From: Gonapodya sp. JEL0774
Taxonomy: Eukaryota; Monoblepharomycota; Monoblepharidomycetes; Monoblepharidales; Gonapodyaceae
NCBI GenBank assembly: GCA_027604505.1
Contig: JADIIX010000081.1
Span: 29,468-93,467, forward strand
DNA length: 64,000 nucleotides
Direction of reading: 5' to 3'
The notes beneath the pieces were generated by a model that ran no database searches, had not been told where the DNA came from, and saw only the letters and a list, made by a program, of their open reading frames with translations. Of this stretch, positions 38,139-51,350 are shown in pieces. Position numbers and translations under genes: made by a program. Positions within the stretch are counted from its first letter, which is position 1. Every line of letters starts with the position of its first letter.

Positions 38139-40040
38139 CTAGGCGGCTGAGCCTGGCACACCACTCTCTGACAATTCGACAGTTTCATCAGACAGAGGTG
38201 GCAGGTCGGGAACCTTGACTACAACGTTCTTTGAGTGGACAGTGCTGTTCCAGTCTGGCATCTCACTGTTCTTGTAAAATGGGTTCGCCTTCCCTTGGGG
38301 AGCTTTCGTGGTTGCGCGCAGCGCCTCGATCATCGAGTAGAACCTCTGAGATAACTCTTCAGTCTCGTCAACACGTGCAAGGGAGATGCCTGTGCTCCCT
38401 CCCTGGTTGGGATCAACACCAGCGAACAAATCGCTTTCGCCCATGTTGCGGCTGATCTTCTCGGATTCTTTACTGAGTCGAACGAGAGGCTGTGCGGCAG
38501 AGTTTGCGAGGATGGCGACGGAGGTCTTGAGAGGGACGAGGGAAGGAGCCTGTAAGATCGAGCGACGTCGCAAAGTGGAACGATGTGGCTCTTACCGAGA
38601 CAATGATCAAGACGGCAAAGAATATGCCCACTGAGATGCCGCTGTGCGTTGCCAAGATGCTGTTCATCCGCGCTTGAACGTTTTGGACGGGGATGTTGAC
38701 CAGAGCCATCGGGAACGCTGACACAGACACGTATGAGGGGCTCGTCTTTCCGTTGGTGATGTTCAGCACTTTATAAACCTGGGGTCATCGAACCATGAGC
38801 TCCCACAAGAAGGCGAACTCGCGAAAGTCGCAAGACCAACGACCACTTACAACAAGATAGTTGTCGCTGGAACTTGGGTCCTTGTATACTTCTGACGTGG
38901 CAACACCTGGACTTGCACTTATCATCCGATTCCAAAGATCGGCGTTGATAGTTGGATTCGTTGCATTTCTGTACGTGAAGGGGCCCTCCGCTGTCCACGT
39001 CTTCAAGTTCCAAGAAGGATTTGACAGCGCAATTCCATTCATCTGGTACAGCGACATGGAGCCGCCCTTGACTGCTTGCGACTCCAGTGTCGCCTTCAAC
39101 GTGTCAATAACGACGTCGACCCCAGCGACTCCTATTATGGCGCCTGATGACGCGTTCCGGATCAATGACGAGACGGTAATCTCCCATCCCTGGCCAAAAG
39201 CATCGCGGTATGGGTCCGTCACGACGTACGTGGAAGTTGGATTGGCCTTTGCGTCCTTGTACCAAGGACGCAGTCTCGGGTCGTAGCCCGTCTGGTTTCT
39301 GCTGTCGCCCGTGCCTGGGTACCGACGGTGAACGCCACCTTCCTCGAATCCGACGTACAAAGTGATCACATTGGGGTTCAGTTGGTACGAAGACCGGAAG
39401 ATAGGATCCATGTGGGCTGTAGCATCGACAATGGCCTGCTGAGCGAGGGAGAGAGCGGGAGGCTCATTTCCGATGACGTTTGGTATGAGGTAGGTTGAGT
39501 GCTGGAGCGAGATTGTCCACCCGGAATATCTAGAGCCTGTTGGGGAGACCACGGATCCTGCCGCCTGAAAAGGGAAGTTATGATTAGAGTGAAGAGAGAG
39601 CTGTTAACTTGACTTGGCGAGCAAACCTGAATGCCAGTGGAACTATCGAAATACGAAGGAACAGTCGCGAAAGGTTGATCGGTCCTGAATGTAACACCAG
39701 CCGCCTGACTGATCAACAATGAAATGCTGCGCGCTATCTTATTGAGGTCGTTTTCGAACAGAGAGGCTGCGTCGTTAACGCTTAGAGGAGGAAAGAAAGG
39801 TTAGATCGGTGCATCATTTGAAATGGATGATCAACGCTATTACTTTGCTGTGAGTGCCTGCGTGAGCTGTGCGCTTAGCGCATCGTTCGTCGTGCTCCCG
39901 ATATTCCCGATGATTGCGCCGAGAAATCCAAGCGACAGAGCTTCTACCAGGATGAGGAAACCCAGGGAAACGGCCAGGCCCACGATAATGAATTGTGTAC
40001 GCAGACTATAGTCGGTCCATCGACTTTTGCTGGCCGGCAT
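38139..40040 (-). CDS. dCache-HAMP receptor without output domain
   Basis: The start at 40040 (MPASKSRWTDYSLRTQFIIV) precedes the first span (FIIVGLAVSLGFLILVEAL). The dual Cache domain follows over three exons: NDAASLFENDLNKIARSISL, VTFRTDQPFATVPSYFD, then the ligand-binding half with GYDPRLRPWYKDA, STYVVTDPYRDAFGQGW and IIGVAGVDVVIDTL. A second span (GISVGIFFAVLIIVS) leads to a HAMP-like segment (QPLVRLSKESEKISRNM), a short helix (DETEELSQRFYSMIEAL) and a disordered tail. In all, about 555 residues. The spacing Y-x4-R-x-W-Y plus the later Tyr, Asp and Asp match the amino-acid-binding signature described for dCache_1AA domains. No kinase, cyclase or other enzyme follows, so it probably signals through a partner. 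Confidence 0.85.
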
Positions 40041-40688
40041 CTTTCAGACCGTTCAGCACAAGATCGCGCAAGAAAATTAAGTGCATCTTCGCTGTGGGCT
40101 AATATTAAGTCGTTCTGTGGACAGATCCTGCCGGCTGACCCGGCTGGCCACAGATGCCGGACTGAGCAAGACTCAGCGTGGAGTCGCAGACTGAGCTCAA
40201 GAATCTCGCGGGAGCTCGGGCCAGAGTGGGTCTATGTTCCCATGAACTGTATGGAATTTTATTTTATTGCAAGTGGCATTTGCTAAATCCGGGAGTGGTG
40301 AGGAGAGACGTTGGCTTCTGCGGATTGCAACGAGCACACTGAACGCGAATGCAGCGAATACGAGACTTGTAGGATTAGTAGTGATGAGTGGAAATTTGTA
40401 CATATGCGAGAATTTCTTGATTCTTGCTTACGCGGGGTACAAAACTTGATGACGCCGGAGTCATTCCACCACAAATGACATAACAACTCAGCTCTCTTTC
40501 TGTAGAATCCACCTCCATCTCCATTCCAATTCATCGAAGCTTTTGAAAGGCGATCAGGACTTCGGCAAAGCTTCGAGTAGAACTCGTTGCGGTTACCTGA
40601 TCATGACAAGGGGAAAGAAGGTCCCAACGACTCATTCGCTGTGAATCATTGAGAGCAAGCACCACTGGACAACTCATCACTCGTCGAT
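40041..40688. other. Divergent intergenic region
   Basis: This lies between the minus-strand Cache receptor and the carboxylesterase. No gene is supported. It probably holds both promoters. Confidence 0.5.
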
Positions 40689-42664
<1,976 letters not shown>

Positions 42665-43219
42665 TGATTGGGTGGTTGGATAGGACAAGGCCAAGAGGCT
42701 GTCTTGACCTGTTTCTTTATTACACGCGTGTGAGCAAAGGATGGCAACACATATGTGACACAACCATTGCGCTGATGAACTTTGTGAAGGAAGGTCTTTT
42801 AATCACTACTCGCAAGAGGAGGCGAGGGAATACATAGGACAAGCGAACTGATGAACTAGTTTGAGCGATTACGTATCGCGTCGTGGACATGATGTGCTGA
42901 TAGATTGAACCGATACGGATCAAAGAACCAAAGTGCATCAGTTAATTTCAATGTGAAAATGCTTTTGGAGTCCCCCAATCGTTTTGCGAAAGCACAGACG
43001 ACTAAGATGTTGAACTTTTACATGAGTAACTACTTGTGCCGTGTGGCGTGTCAATACAACAGTTGTAACAAAACCGAACGTATGTGTTCAGAAAAATCCG
43101 CATGAAGCACTCAAAGGAAATGAAGATGGGTACAAGCGGTGAAGAAAGCAAAATAGACATGCAACGTAAAGTAACCAAAGGGGTATAATAAGTTCCAGCA
43201 AAGGAGATGAAGCCCTTCA

Positions 43220-46200
43220 TCACTCACGTGCGCTTCTGGGGAAGAACCCTCCCTTCTCCGGCGCCGTCAGGGTCCTGTAAACCGAGCAGATACGATTGAT
43301 ATGAGACCAAGAGTGCAAGGATTCCAAATGTCACTTTAATTCATACCCAAACAGCAGCCCGCCCTTGTACCGTCCCAGAATCTTGATCTGGTCTCCCGCA
43401 TTAAAGGACAGCTCGTCCCTCCTAGAACGTTTGTGAGCCGACTTTGCGACAACGGTTTCAATTGGGCGTGGCTCGCACAGGGCGGGGATGTCGGTTGGAG
43501 TGTCGGCTCTGGCAAAACACACAAGCCAACGTTCGTGAGAAAACAATGGAATCCGACTCCTCAAGCCACCCCGTCAATGGATAATTGGCACTCACAAAAT
43601 TTCCTCCAGCTTCTTGACAATGTCCGCAAACGTCGGGCGGCTCTCGACCTCAAACTGCCAGCACTCATGGATCAACTCCTTCAGTGGTCCAGGCATGGGC
43701 ACAGCCGTATCGTCGCAGCAGGGACGCAAATCCCCGTCGATGATCCGGTTCCACAATCGCGCGTCAGGGACATCTCCGAATGGCCGTTCAAGCGTCCAGA
43801 TCTGTGACACGAATGGGAGGTAAGCTCCAAACCCCATGCACGCAAAAAGCCCCGGAAGACCACGCTCACTTCAAACGCCGTCATCGCAAAAGCGTATACG
43901 TCTCCCTCCCGGGAGCTCGTGTGTTCTAGAAGGCGCTCCGGGGGCATCCACCGTGGGGTACCCACGCGCTCTGAAGGGTCCGCCCCGCGCGGGCGCGCAG
44001 CATCTTCAAGCTTGCTGTAGCCAAAGTCGCACACGACGGCCACGCCGTCCTTGTCGACGAGGACGTTGCCAGCCTTGAGGTCCGCGTGCACGAGGCCAAC
44101 GGTGTCCAGGTATGCCATCCCGCGGGCGATGTCGAGAAGCTGGGGCGGAGGGTGGGGGGTGGGGGGGTGGGGGGGGTGGGTTGTCGCGGGGTCGAGTCCT
44201 AATATCTTGTTGCTACCCCCGTCTTTCGCAAACATACCATTTTCACCCTCTGATACGTAGTAGTATTCACCGCCATCAAGTACTCCACGGCAGTGCCGTG
44301 CTCCATGAAGGGGGACACCAGGAAGGGGAGCGTGGTCGTCAGACACGCTCCAAGGAGGGGCAGCACGTTATCGTGCTTCAGTCGGGTCCAAATCTCGATT
44401 TCGGAAGCGAAGGCCTTGTGGGATGAGAGACAAAGTCAGCTATCATGACAACCCACCCGCATTTCCACAACCAAGCCTCACCGTGTACAAATCTCTCCCC
44501 ATATCTCCCCTGAAAACGCGCTTCACCGCCACGGTCTTGTTGAGCCACAAGCCGCGGAACACCTCGCCGTAACCTCCCTTACCGATCAACTTGAGCAACT
44601 TGACGTCCTCCTCGTGCAGCCAGGGGGTGTCGACCGAGTGGTGCGTGGATGAGAGCATGGTGGCACTTTATGGTGGGTGAATTCACGGGACGTGGGGCGG
44701 TGGGTGAACTTTGACACCACGAAGGCAGCAAGGTGATAGCTACATACAGCACACCCTGTAACTCCTCCACGATCCCATCAAACGTGAGTCCGTTTGAATT
44801 CTTGAGGGCGCCCTTACACCTCCTCAGCAAATCGACGAGCGCACGCGGGGCCTCCGGGTCCTCCTCCATCATCGCCAGGGTCCCCTTCTCCTTCCATATT
44901 CGACAGCACACCCGAGAGAACGCCACAACGTCACCCTCGCAGGAGTCATAAAGGTCCATCTGCCGCGGGTACGTCAGGCACTGCTCGAGGTACTTGTATT
45001 CGTCTGTGACGAAGGCCGCGGTGGCTGCTGTAGGTGTACGTGACATGGGTCCGGAGGTGAGCCCGAACGAGGAGATCTGTGCGTGGCCCTGGTCGTCAAT
45101 CACAACAATATCTTGATGGATGTTGCAGTGGATGACGCCATTGCGGTGCAGGTGGCGGATGCCTTTGGCGATGTGGAGCATCTGGGGTTGGGTGGGTATA
45201 CAACGACGTTTGTCAACACCCCCGTCGACACACATCGACAATGATTCTTTCAACCCCTACTGAAAACTACCTCAAGCCTTCTAACACTAGCAATCACGCC
45301 CGTTGAATCCCATCATACCAAGAGACTGCCAATTCCCACCTCACCCAGCAAACCCCCAGAACAAACGCACCAGCTTTATCCTCTCTCTCCCCGCTGGCCT
45401 AAATCGTGCAATATATTCTCTCAAGGTGCCATTTCGCATGAGTGGAGAGACAATGTACGGCTGATATGCGTCGAAGCATATGCCGTACAGGCGGATGACG
45501 TTTGGGTGCGGCGGGAGGAGGGACCATGTGAGGGTCTCGTTGGCGAAGGCCTGGGTGAGTTGAGAAGTGGAGACGAGTATTGACAGCAGATTCGGTAGTG
45601 AGACAAATAAGAGAAGGGAGAGGAGGAAACCACATGGGAAAAAACCCACCCGGATGGCCCCGGTATCCTCGAGTGCCAGAACCTTGATGCCGACCTCGAC
45701 GTCGCGCTGCCATACACCGCGAAAAACATGGCTGTACCCTCCCGAAACGATATAGTCGCCAAACTCGACTTCAAAGTGCTTGATGTTCCCCTGCACGCCG
45801 TCAAACAAGTACCGCCACTTCTTCTCGCCGGTGACCCACCCCGTGAGCACGGACTCAGCCGCGCGGGGCAGGTATGGCACGCCATCAAACCATCCCGTGA
45901 GCACGGACTCGGTCGTGCGGGGCAGGTCTCCGGCTTTGCGGATCTGCGGTGTCATGGGTGAGGGGATCGGGTCTGCGAGTTCGTGCGTGGAGGACGTGGA
46001 CGGTTCATGCGTGGTGATGCTGGAGTGGGATAAGTCGGAAGGCAGTGGGACTTGCAGGTAGGACGTGGGAGGAGGGGTGGGGTCGACGGGAGGAAGATTT
46101 GGGCCGGGTTTGCGGTCGATTTCCATCCGTGGCGAGGCTACGGTAGGATCTTCATGTACGGGAATGTGATTCTGTGCTGGGGCATCTCTTTCCTTCTGCG

Positions 46201-46381
46201 TTCCTGCCTCCGTTCCCGTGTCCAATTCGGTAAGAGGTGCCAAGTCGACCGAGCGGTCGATCAAGGTCGCTGTGCTGGACGCAGTGCTGGGGAGCGATTG
46301 CAGCGACGGTTTGGACTGCGAAAGTGTCTCCTCTGCGTCTCCGTGCGCGGGCGTGTCACCGCCGAAGTTTCGCCGGTACAT
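43220..46381 (-). CDS. Pseudokinase-kinase-SH3 protein, copy A
   Basis: A start at 46381 (MYRRNFGGDTPAH) opens a disordered Ser/Pro-rich N-terminus. The first kinase-like domain has YIVSGGYSHVFRGVW, VGIKVL and the helix-C Glu in NETLTW, but HCNIHQD replaces HRDLKxxN and SSFG replaces DFG, so it should be catalytically dead. After an intron with GTATGT donor comes the second domain: IGKGGYGEVFRGLW, VAVKRV, ASEIEIWTRLKHDNVLPLLG, LVHADLKAGNVLV, VCDFGYSKL and GTPRWMPPE, all residues needed for activity present (non-RD type, TKL class). It ends IHECWQFEVESRPTF. The last two exons form an SH3 domain (RDELSFNAGDQIKILGRY, then KGGFFPRSARE). The last junction needs the GTATGA donor near 43345. Confidence 0.83.
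44145..44180. repeat. G-rich intronic tract in kinase copy A
   Basis: G-runs of 3-8 on the plus strand form the C-rich polypyrimidine tract just before a kinase acceptor on the minus strand. Copy B has an equivalent but shorter tract near 49112-49136. Confidence 0.7.
45841..45948 (-). repeat. 54-bp in-frame tandem duplication, copy A only
   Basis: The motif CCGTGAGCACGGACTC recurs exactly 54 bases apart (45841 and 45895). It encodes two copies of an 18-residue unit ending ESVLTGW in the linker before the pseudokinase. Kinase copy B has a single unit. Confidence 0.85.
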
Positions 46382-46400
46382 ACATACATACTTGGGTTGG

Positions 46401-47740
46401 AAGCATTTCGACCATGCACCAGGCAACCTTTTGAATTCGGGCCCCGCGCACCGGGAACATTAATAGAGTACGCGAACAGGGGTAAAGATTGTGGATTTTG
46501 ATAGTATATTCCAAGCTAAAATGGTCCTATTCAAGATTTAGTTACACAAGCTTGGTGATGAGGTGGGAAGTGTTGCTACAAACACAAGAGGCTCCTTTCG
46601 AAAATGAGCATGAACAATAGATTTGGGTGTGGAGTCTGTCTTGTTGGTCATTTGGTTGCGACTCCTGGGTGAAGCGGAGAACATATGACCGTGCTGGGTC
46701 ATATTTTCAAAACTTTCTGGCCAAGCCCTGACGCCCACCTATTGCCTATTCTCTAACTTAGAAGCTAGTGTAGCTACCCTCACTTTACAGTACAATGTAC
46801 TACTTTGCTCCAACCAAACAAGTTCATTCACTGTGCTCTGCCTCAAAATAGCGACAGCCAGCAGGTTTACAATCGCAAGGCTTGTTTGTCAGTAAAGTAA
46901 GTCGCTTTTGCGCTTACGTGGGTCTTCTCGTTGCGTTCTTATCCTCATCAGTGCGTCCACCTTCGTCACAACTCACAGTCCTCTCAGTCTTCCTTATCTG
47001 AGTTTGTTGCTTAGTGAGCTCAAGCTTGCCGACTACAAGTAACCTAGCACGTTTTCATTTCATTCGACAGGTCCAATTCTTGTATGGACCAGATTGGACA
47101 TTAATAGAGATTTGGATCCCGGTTCCGAGATTTCATTACACAAAGAGTCCGGCGTCAGCAAACGGATCCAATCACGTCAATCTGTTCACTGTTTTCGTTT
47201 TCGTTTGCCATCAGTTGATGAAAATTTTCTCTTGATAATAGGATACGGCTGACGACATTTAGGTATAATTTCGAGGAATGGGAAGGCATCGAAGGGAAAT
47301 CGTCGCTGAAACTCACCTTTTGCTCAAGTTGAATGATGGAAGAGCCGCTCTCCAAAAACAGCTGTGATTGAAGCAGGCGGAGGCCGGAGCTGGCTGATGC
47401 TGAGACAGTCGGGGAGAAACTGATGGGTGAGGCCTGACGCGAGGGGGAGGTCCAGAATCCAGCATTTTTGTCCATTTGATAGGCGCCGGTGGAAAATGGA
47501 GAGGAATTCCGCACTTCCTTGGTTTCGGGCGGTGATTTTGAATTCAAATGGGAAATTTTCCAAGATGTGGTGCCATCCCTCTCCCCCCCTCCCCAAAATG
47601 AACACGAAGACTCGAAATGATTAGCGCAGCGGGTCACCCAGGCGCCAGGCCGCTCGGGGAGCGAGCGGGGGCGAGGCGGNNNNNNNNNNCCCCCAATTTT
47701 GTTGGGCCAAAAAACCCCCCCCCCCCCCCCCCCCCCTACC
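46401..47740. other. Spacer between duplicated kinase genes
   Basis: This is mostly unique sequence. On the minus strand, 47190-47600 holds a possible exon (MDKNAGFWTSPSRQASPISF, ending IIQLEQK before a GTGAGT donor) with a short basic last exon. Its 5' side is lost in the N gap at 47680. I cannot assign a function to it. Confidence 0.45.
47597..47736. other. Assembly gap with artefactual C-rich flank
   Basis: Ten Ns lie at 47680-47689, with a poly-C run of more than 20 bases to the right and G/C-rich sequence to the left, directly at the edge of duplication copy B. Confidence 0.9.
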
Positions 47741-50700
47741 GAGATATGTGGTACAAGCACTGCGCTGATGAATGTTGTGAAGGAGGCTCTCTCTATCACT
47801 ACATAGTCGCAAGAGGAGGCGAGGGAAAAACAAAGGACAAGCCAACTGATGAACTGGCCGCAGCGATTACATAAAGCGTCGTGGACATTTATTGAATGAA
47901 CCGATAATACGGATCAAAGACGCAAAGTATATCATAATTTCACTGTAAAAATGCGTTTGGAGTCCCGCAATCGCTTTTGTGAAAGCACGGACGACTAAGA
48001 TGTTTTACATAAGTAGCTACTTGTGTGTGGTACATACAACAGTTTTAATGAAAGCGAATATGTGTTCAGAAAAGTCCACGTGAAGCACTAAAAGGATATA
48101 AAGATCTCGCGGTGAAGAAAGCAAAAATGGGGAATGCAATGTAAAGTAACCCAAGGCGTATAATCAAGTTCCAGCAAAGGAGATGAAGCCCTTCATCACT
48201 CGAGTGCGCTTTTAGGGAAGAACCCTCCCTTCTCTGGCGCTGTCAGGGTCCTGTAAACCGAGCAGATACGATTGATATGAGACCAAGAGTGCAAGGAGTC
48301 CAAATGTCACTTTAATTCATACCCAAACAGAAGCCCGCCCTCGTACCGTCCCAGAATCTTGATCTGGTCTCCCGCATTAAAGGACAGCTCGTCCCTCCTA
48401 GAACGTTTGTGAGCCGACTTTGCGACAATGGTTTCAATTGGGCGTGGCTCGCACAGGGCGGGGATGTCGGTTGGAGTGTCGGCTCTGGCAAAACACACCA
48501 GCTAATGAGGAAACAATAGAACCCGACTCCTCAAGCCACCCCATGAAAGAAAATTCGCACTCACAAAATTTCCTCCAGCTTCTTGACAATGTCCGCAAAC
48601 GTCGGGCGGCTCTCGACCTCAAACTGCCAGCACTCATGGATCAACTCCTTCAGTGGTCCAGGCATGGGCACAGCCGTATCGTCGCAGCAGGGACGCAAAT
48701 CCCCGTCGATGATTCGGTTCCACAATCGCGCGTCAGGGACATCTCCGAATGGCCGTTCAAGCGTCCAGATCTGTGACACGCATGGGAGGTGAGCTCCAAA
48801 CCCCATGCACACAAACAGCCCGGAAAACCACGCTCACTTCAAACGCCGTCATCGCAAAAGCGTACACGTCTCCCTCCCGGGAGCTCGTGTGTTCTAGAAG
48901 GCGCTCCGGGGGCATCCACCGTGGGGTACCCACGCGCTCTGAAGGGTCCGCCCCGCGCGGGCGCGCAGCATCTTCAAGCTTGCTGTAGCCAAAGTCGCAC
49001 ACGACAGCCACGCCGTCCTTGCCGACGAGGACGTTGCCAGCCTTGAGGTCCGCGTGCACGAGGCCAACGGTGTCCAGGTATGCCATCCCGCGGGCGATGT
49101 CGAGAAGCTGGGGGCGGCGGGGGAGGGGGGGGGGGTTGTCGCGGGGTTCAGTCCTAATTTCCGAGAAGATATTTTTGCTACCACCTCCTCGCCCCCGTCT
49201 TTCGCAAACATACCATTTTCACCCTCTGATACGTAGTAGTATTCACCGCCATCAAGTACTCCACGGCCGTTCCGTACTCCATGAAGGGGGACACCAGGAA
49301 GGGGAACGTGGTCGTCAGACACGCTCCAAGGAGGGGCAGCACGTTATCGTGCTTAAGTCGGTTCCAGATCTCGATTTCGGAAGCGAAGGCCTTGTGCGAC
49401 GAGAGACAAAGTCAGCCATCATGACAACCACCCGCCTCTTCACAACCAAGCCTCACCGTGTACAAATCTCTCCCCATATCTCCCCTGAAAACACGCTTCA
49501 CCGCCACGGTCTTGTCGAGCCACAAGCCGCGGAACACCTCGCCGTAACCTCCCTTACCGATCAGCTTGAGCAACTTGACGTCCTCCTCGTGCAGCCAGGG
49601 GGTGTCGATCGAGTGGTGCGTGGATGAGAGCATGGTGGCACTTTATGGAGGGTGAATTCGCGGGACGTGGGGCGGTGGGTGAACTTTGACACCACGAAGG
49701 CAGCAAGGTGATAGCTACATACAGCACACCCTGTAACTCCTCCACGATCCCATCAAACGTGAGTCCGTTTGAATTCTTGAGGGCGCCCTTACACCTCCTC
49801 AGCAAATCGACGAGCGCACGCGGGGCCTCCGGGTCCTCCTCCATCATCGCCAGGGTCCCCTTCTCCTTCCATATTCGAAAGCACACCCTAGAGAACGCCA
49901 CAATATCGCCCTCGAGCGAGTCATATAGCACCATCTGCCGCGAGTACGTCAGGCACTGTTCGAGGTACTTGTCTTCGTCTGTGACGAAGGCCGCGGTGGC
50001 TGCTGTAGGTGTACGCGACATGGGTCCCGAGCTGTACCCGAACGAGGAGATCTGCGCGTTGCCCTGGTCGTCAATCACGACAATGTCTTGGTGGATATTG
50101 CAATGGATGACGCCGTTCCGGTGTAGGTGGCGGACACCTTTGGCGATGTTGAGCATCTGAGGTTGGGTGGGTCTCTCAGTCGATACCGCGACGACTGTTT
50201 GTCAACACCCCCGTCGACAAACATCGACAATGACCCGTCTCAAACACTCCTTAAAAACTGATTCAAGCCTTCTAACACTAGCAATCATGCCCGTTGAATG
50301 CCATCATACCCAGAGACTGCCAATTCCAACCCCACCCACAGACCCCCTGCAACAAACGCACCAGCCTTATCTTGTCTCTCCCTGCCGGCTTAAATCGTGC
50401 AATATATTCCCTTAAGTTGCCATTTCGCATGAGCGGAGAGATAATGTAGGGCTGATAGGCGTCGAAGCATATGCCGTACAGGCGGATGACGTTTGGGTGC
50501 GGCGGGAGGAGGGACCATGTGAGAGTCTCGTTGGCGAAGGCCTGGTGAGGTGAAAAGTGTAGCCGAGTATTGACAGATTCGGTGGGTGAGACAGACGGAA
50601 CAAGTCAAATGAGACCAAAAGAGAGGAGGAAACCAGTGGAATGAAACCCACTCTGATGGCCCAGGTACTATCGAGCGCCAGAACCTTGATGCCGACCTCG

Positions 50701-51350
50701 ACATCGCGCTGCCATACACCGCGAAAAACCTGACTGTACCCTCCCGAACCGATATAGTCGCCAAACTCGACTTCAAAGTGCTTGATGTTCCCCTGCACGC
50801 CGTCAAACAAGTATGGCCACTTTTTCTCGCCGGCGACCCACCCCATGAGCACAAGTTCGGCCGAGCGGGGAAGGTATCCGGCTTTGTGGATTTGCGGTGT
50901 CGTGGGCGAGTGGATCGGGTCTGCGAGTGTATGCGTGGAGGACGTGGACGGTTCATGCGTGGTGATGCTGGAGTGGGATAAGTCGGAAGGCAGCGGGTCT
51001 TGCAGGTAGGAGGTGAGAGTGGTGGCGGGGTCGATGGGGGGTAGATTCGGGCTGGGTTTGCGGTCGATTTGCGTCCGTGGCGAGGTTGGAGCACCATCTT
51101 CGGGCGCGAGAAAGTGACTATGTGCTGGAGCATCTTTTCCCTGCTGCGTTCCCGCGTCCTTTCCCACGTCCAATTCGCCATGCGGTGCCAAGTCGACCGA
51201 GCCATCGAACAAGGTCGCTGTGCTGGACGCGGTGCTGGGGAGCGATTGCAGCGACGGTTTGGACTGCGAACGTGTCTCCTCTGCGTCTGCGTGTGCGGGC
51301 TTCTCACCACCGAAGATTCGCAGCCACATGTTGATAGGGTTGGGAAACTT
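47741..51350. repeat. Segmental duplication, copy B
   Basis: The partner of 42751-46400. Coding parts are nearly the same; introns and the 3' flank differ by scattered substitutions and small indels. Confidence 0.88.
48196..51329 (-). CDS. Pseudokinase-kinase-SH3 protein, copy B
   Basis: A start at 51329 (MWLRIFGGEKPAHADAEET) lines up with copy A. The layout is the same: disordered N-terminus, pseudokinase (YIGSGGYSQVFRGVW, HCNIHQD, ISSFGYSSGP), active TKL-like kinase (IGKGGYGEVFRGLW, LVHADLKAGNVLV, CDFGYSKL) and SH3 (DELSFNAGDQIKILGRYEGG, then KGGFFPKSALE). Differences from copy A include a restored first glycine in the pseudokinase loop (Gly where A has Val), a single 18-residue linker unit and a slightly different N-terminus. 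Both copies keep open frames, splice sites and all active-site residues of the second domain, so both look functional. It could instead be two genes, since the second domain starts at a Met in GCCACCATG context. Confidence 0.83.

Larger units (their letters stand above)
42751..46400. repeat. Segmental duplication, copy A
   Basis: About 3.65 kb is nearly identical to 47741-51350, in the same orientation. Similarity starts near GCGCTGATGAA (42770 versus 47760), covers the whole kinase gene with its introns, and fades just upstream of the kinase starts. Confidence 0.88.

Noticed and set aside
44635-44720. Second kinase domain as an independent gene starting at GCCACCATG
   Set aside because: The first domain has no stop before it, and a GTATGT to AAAG intron joins both domains in phase in both copies. 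Kept only as an alternative.
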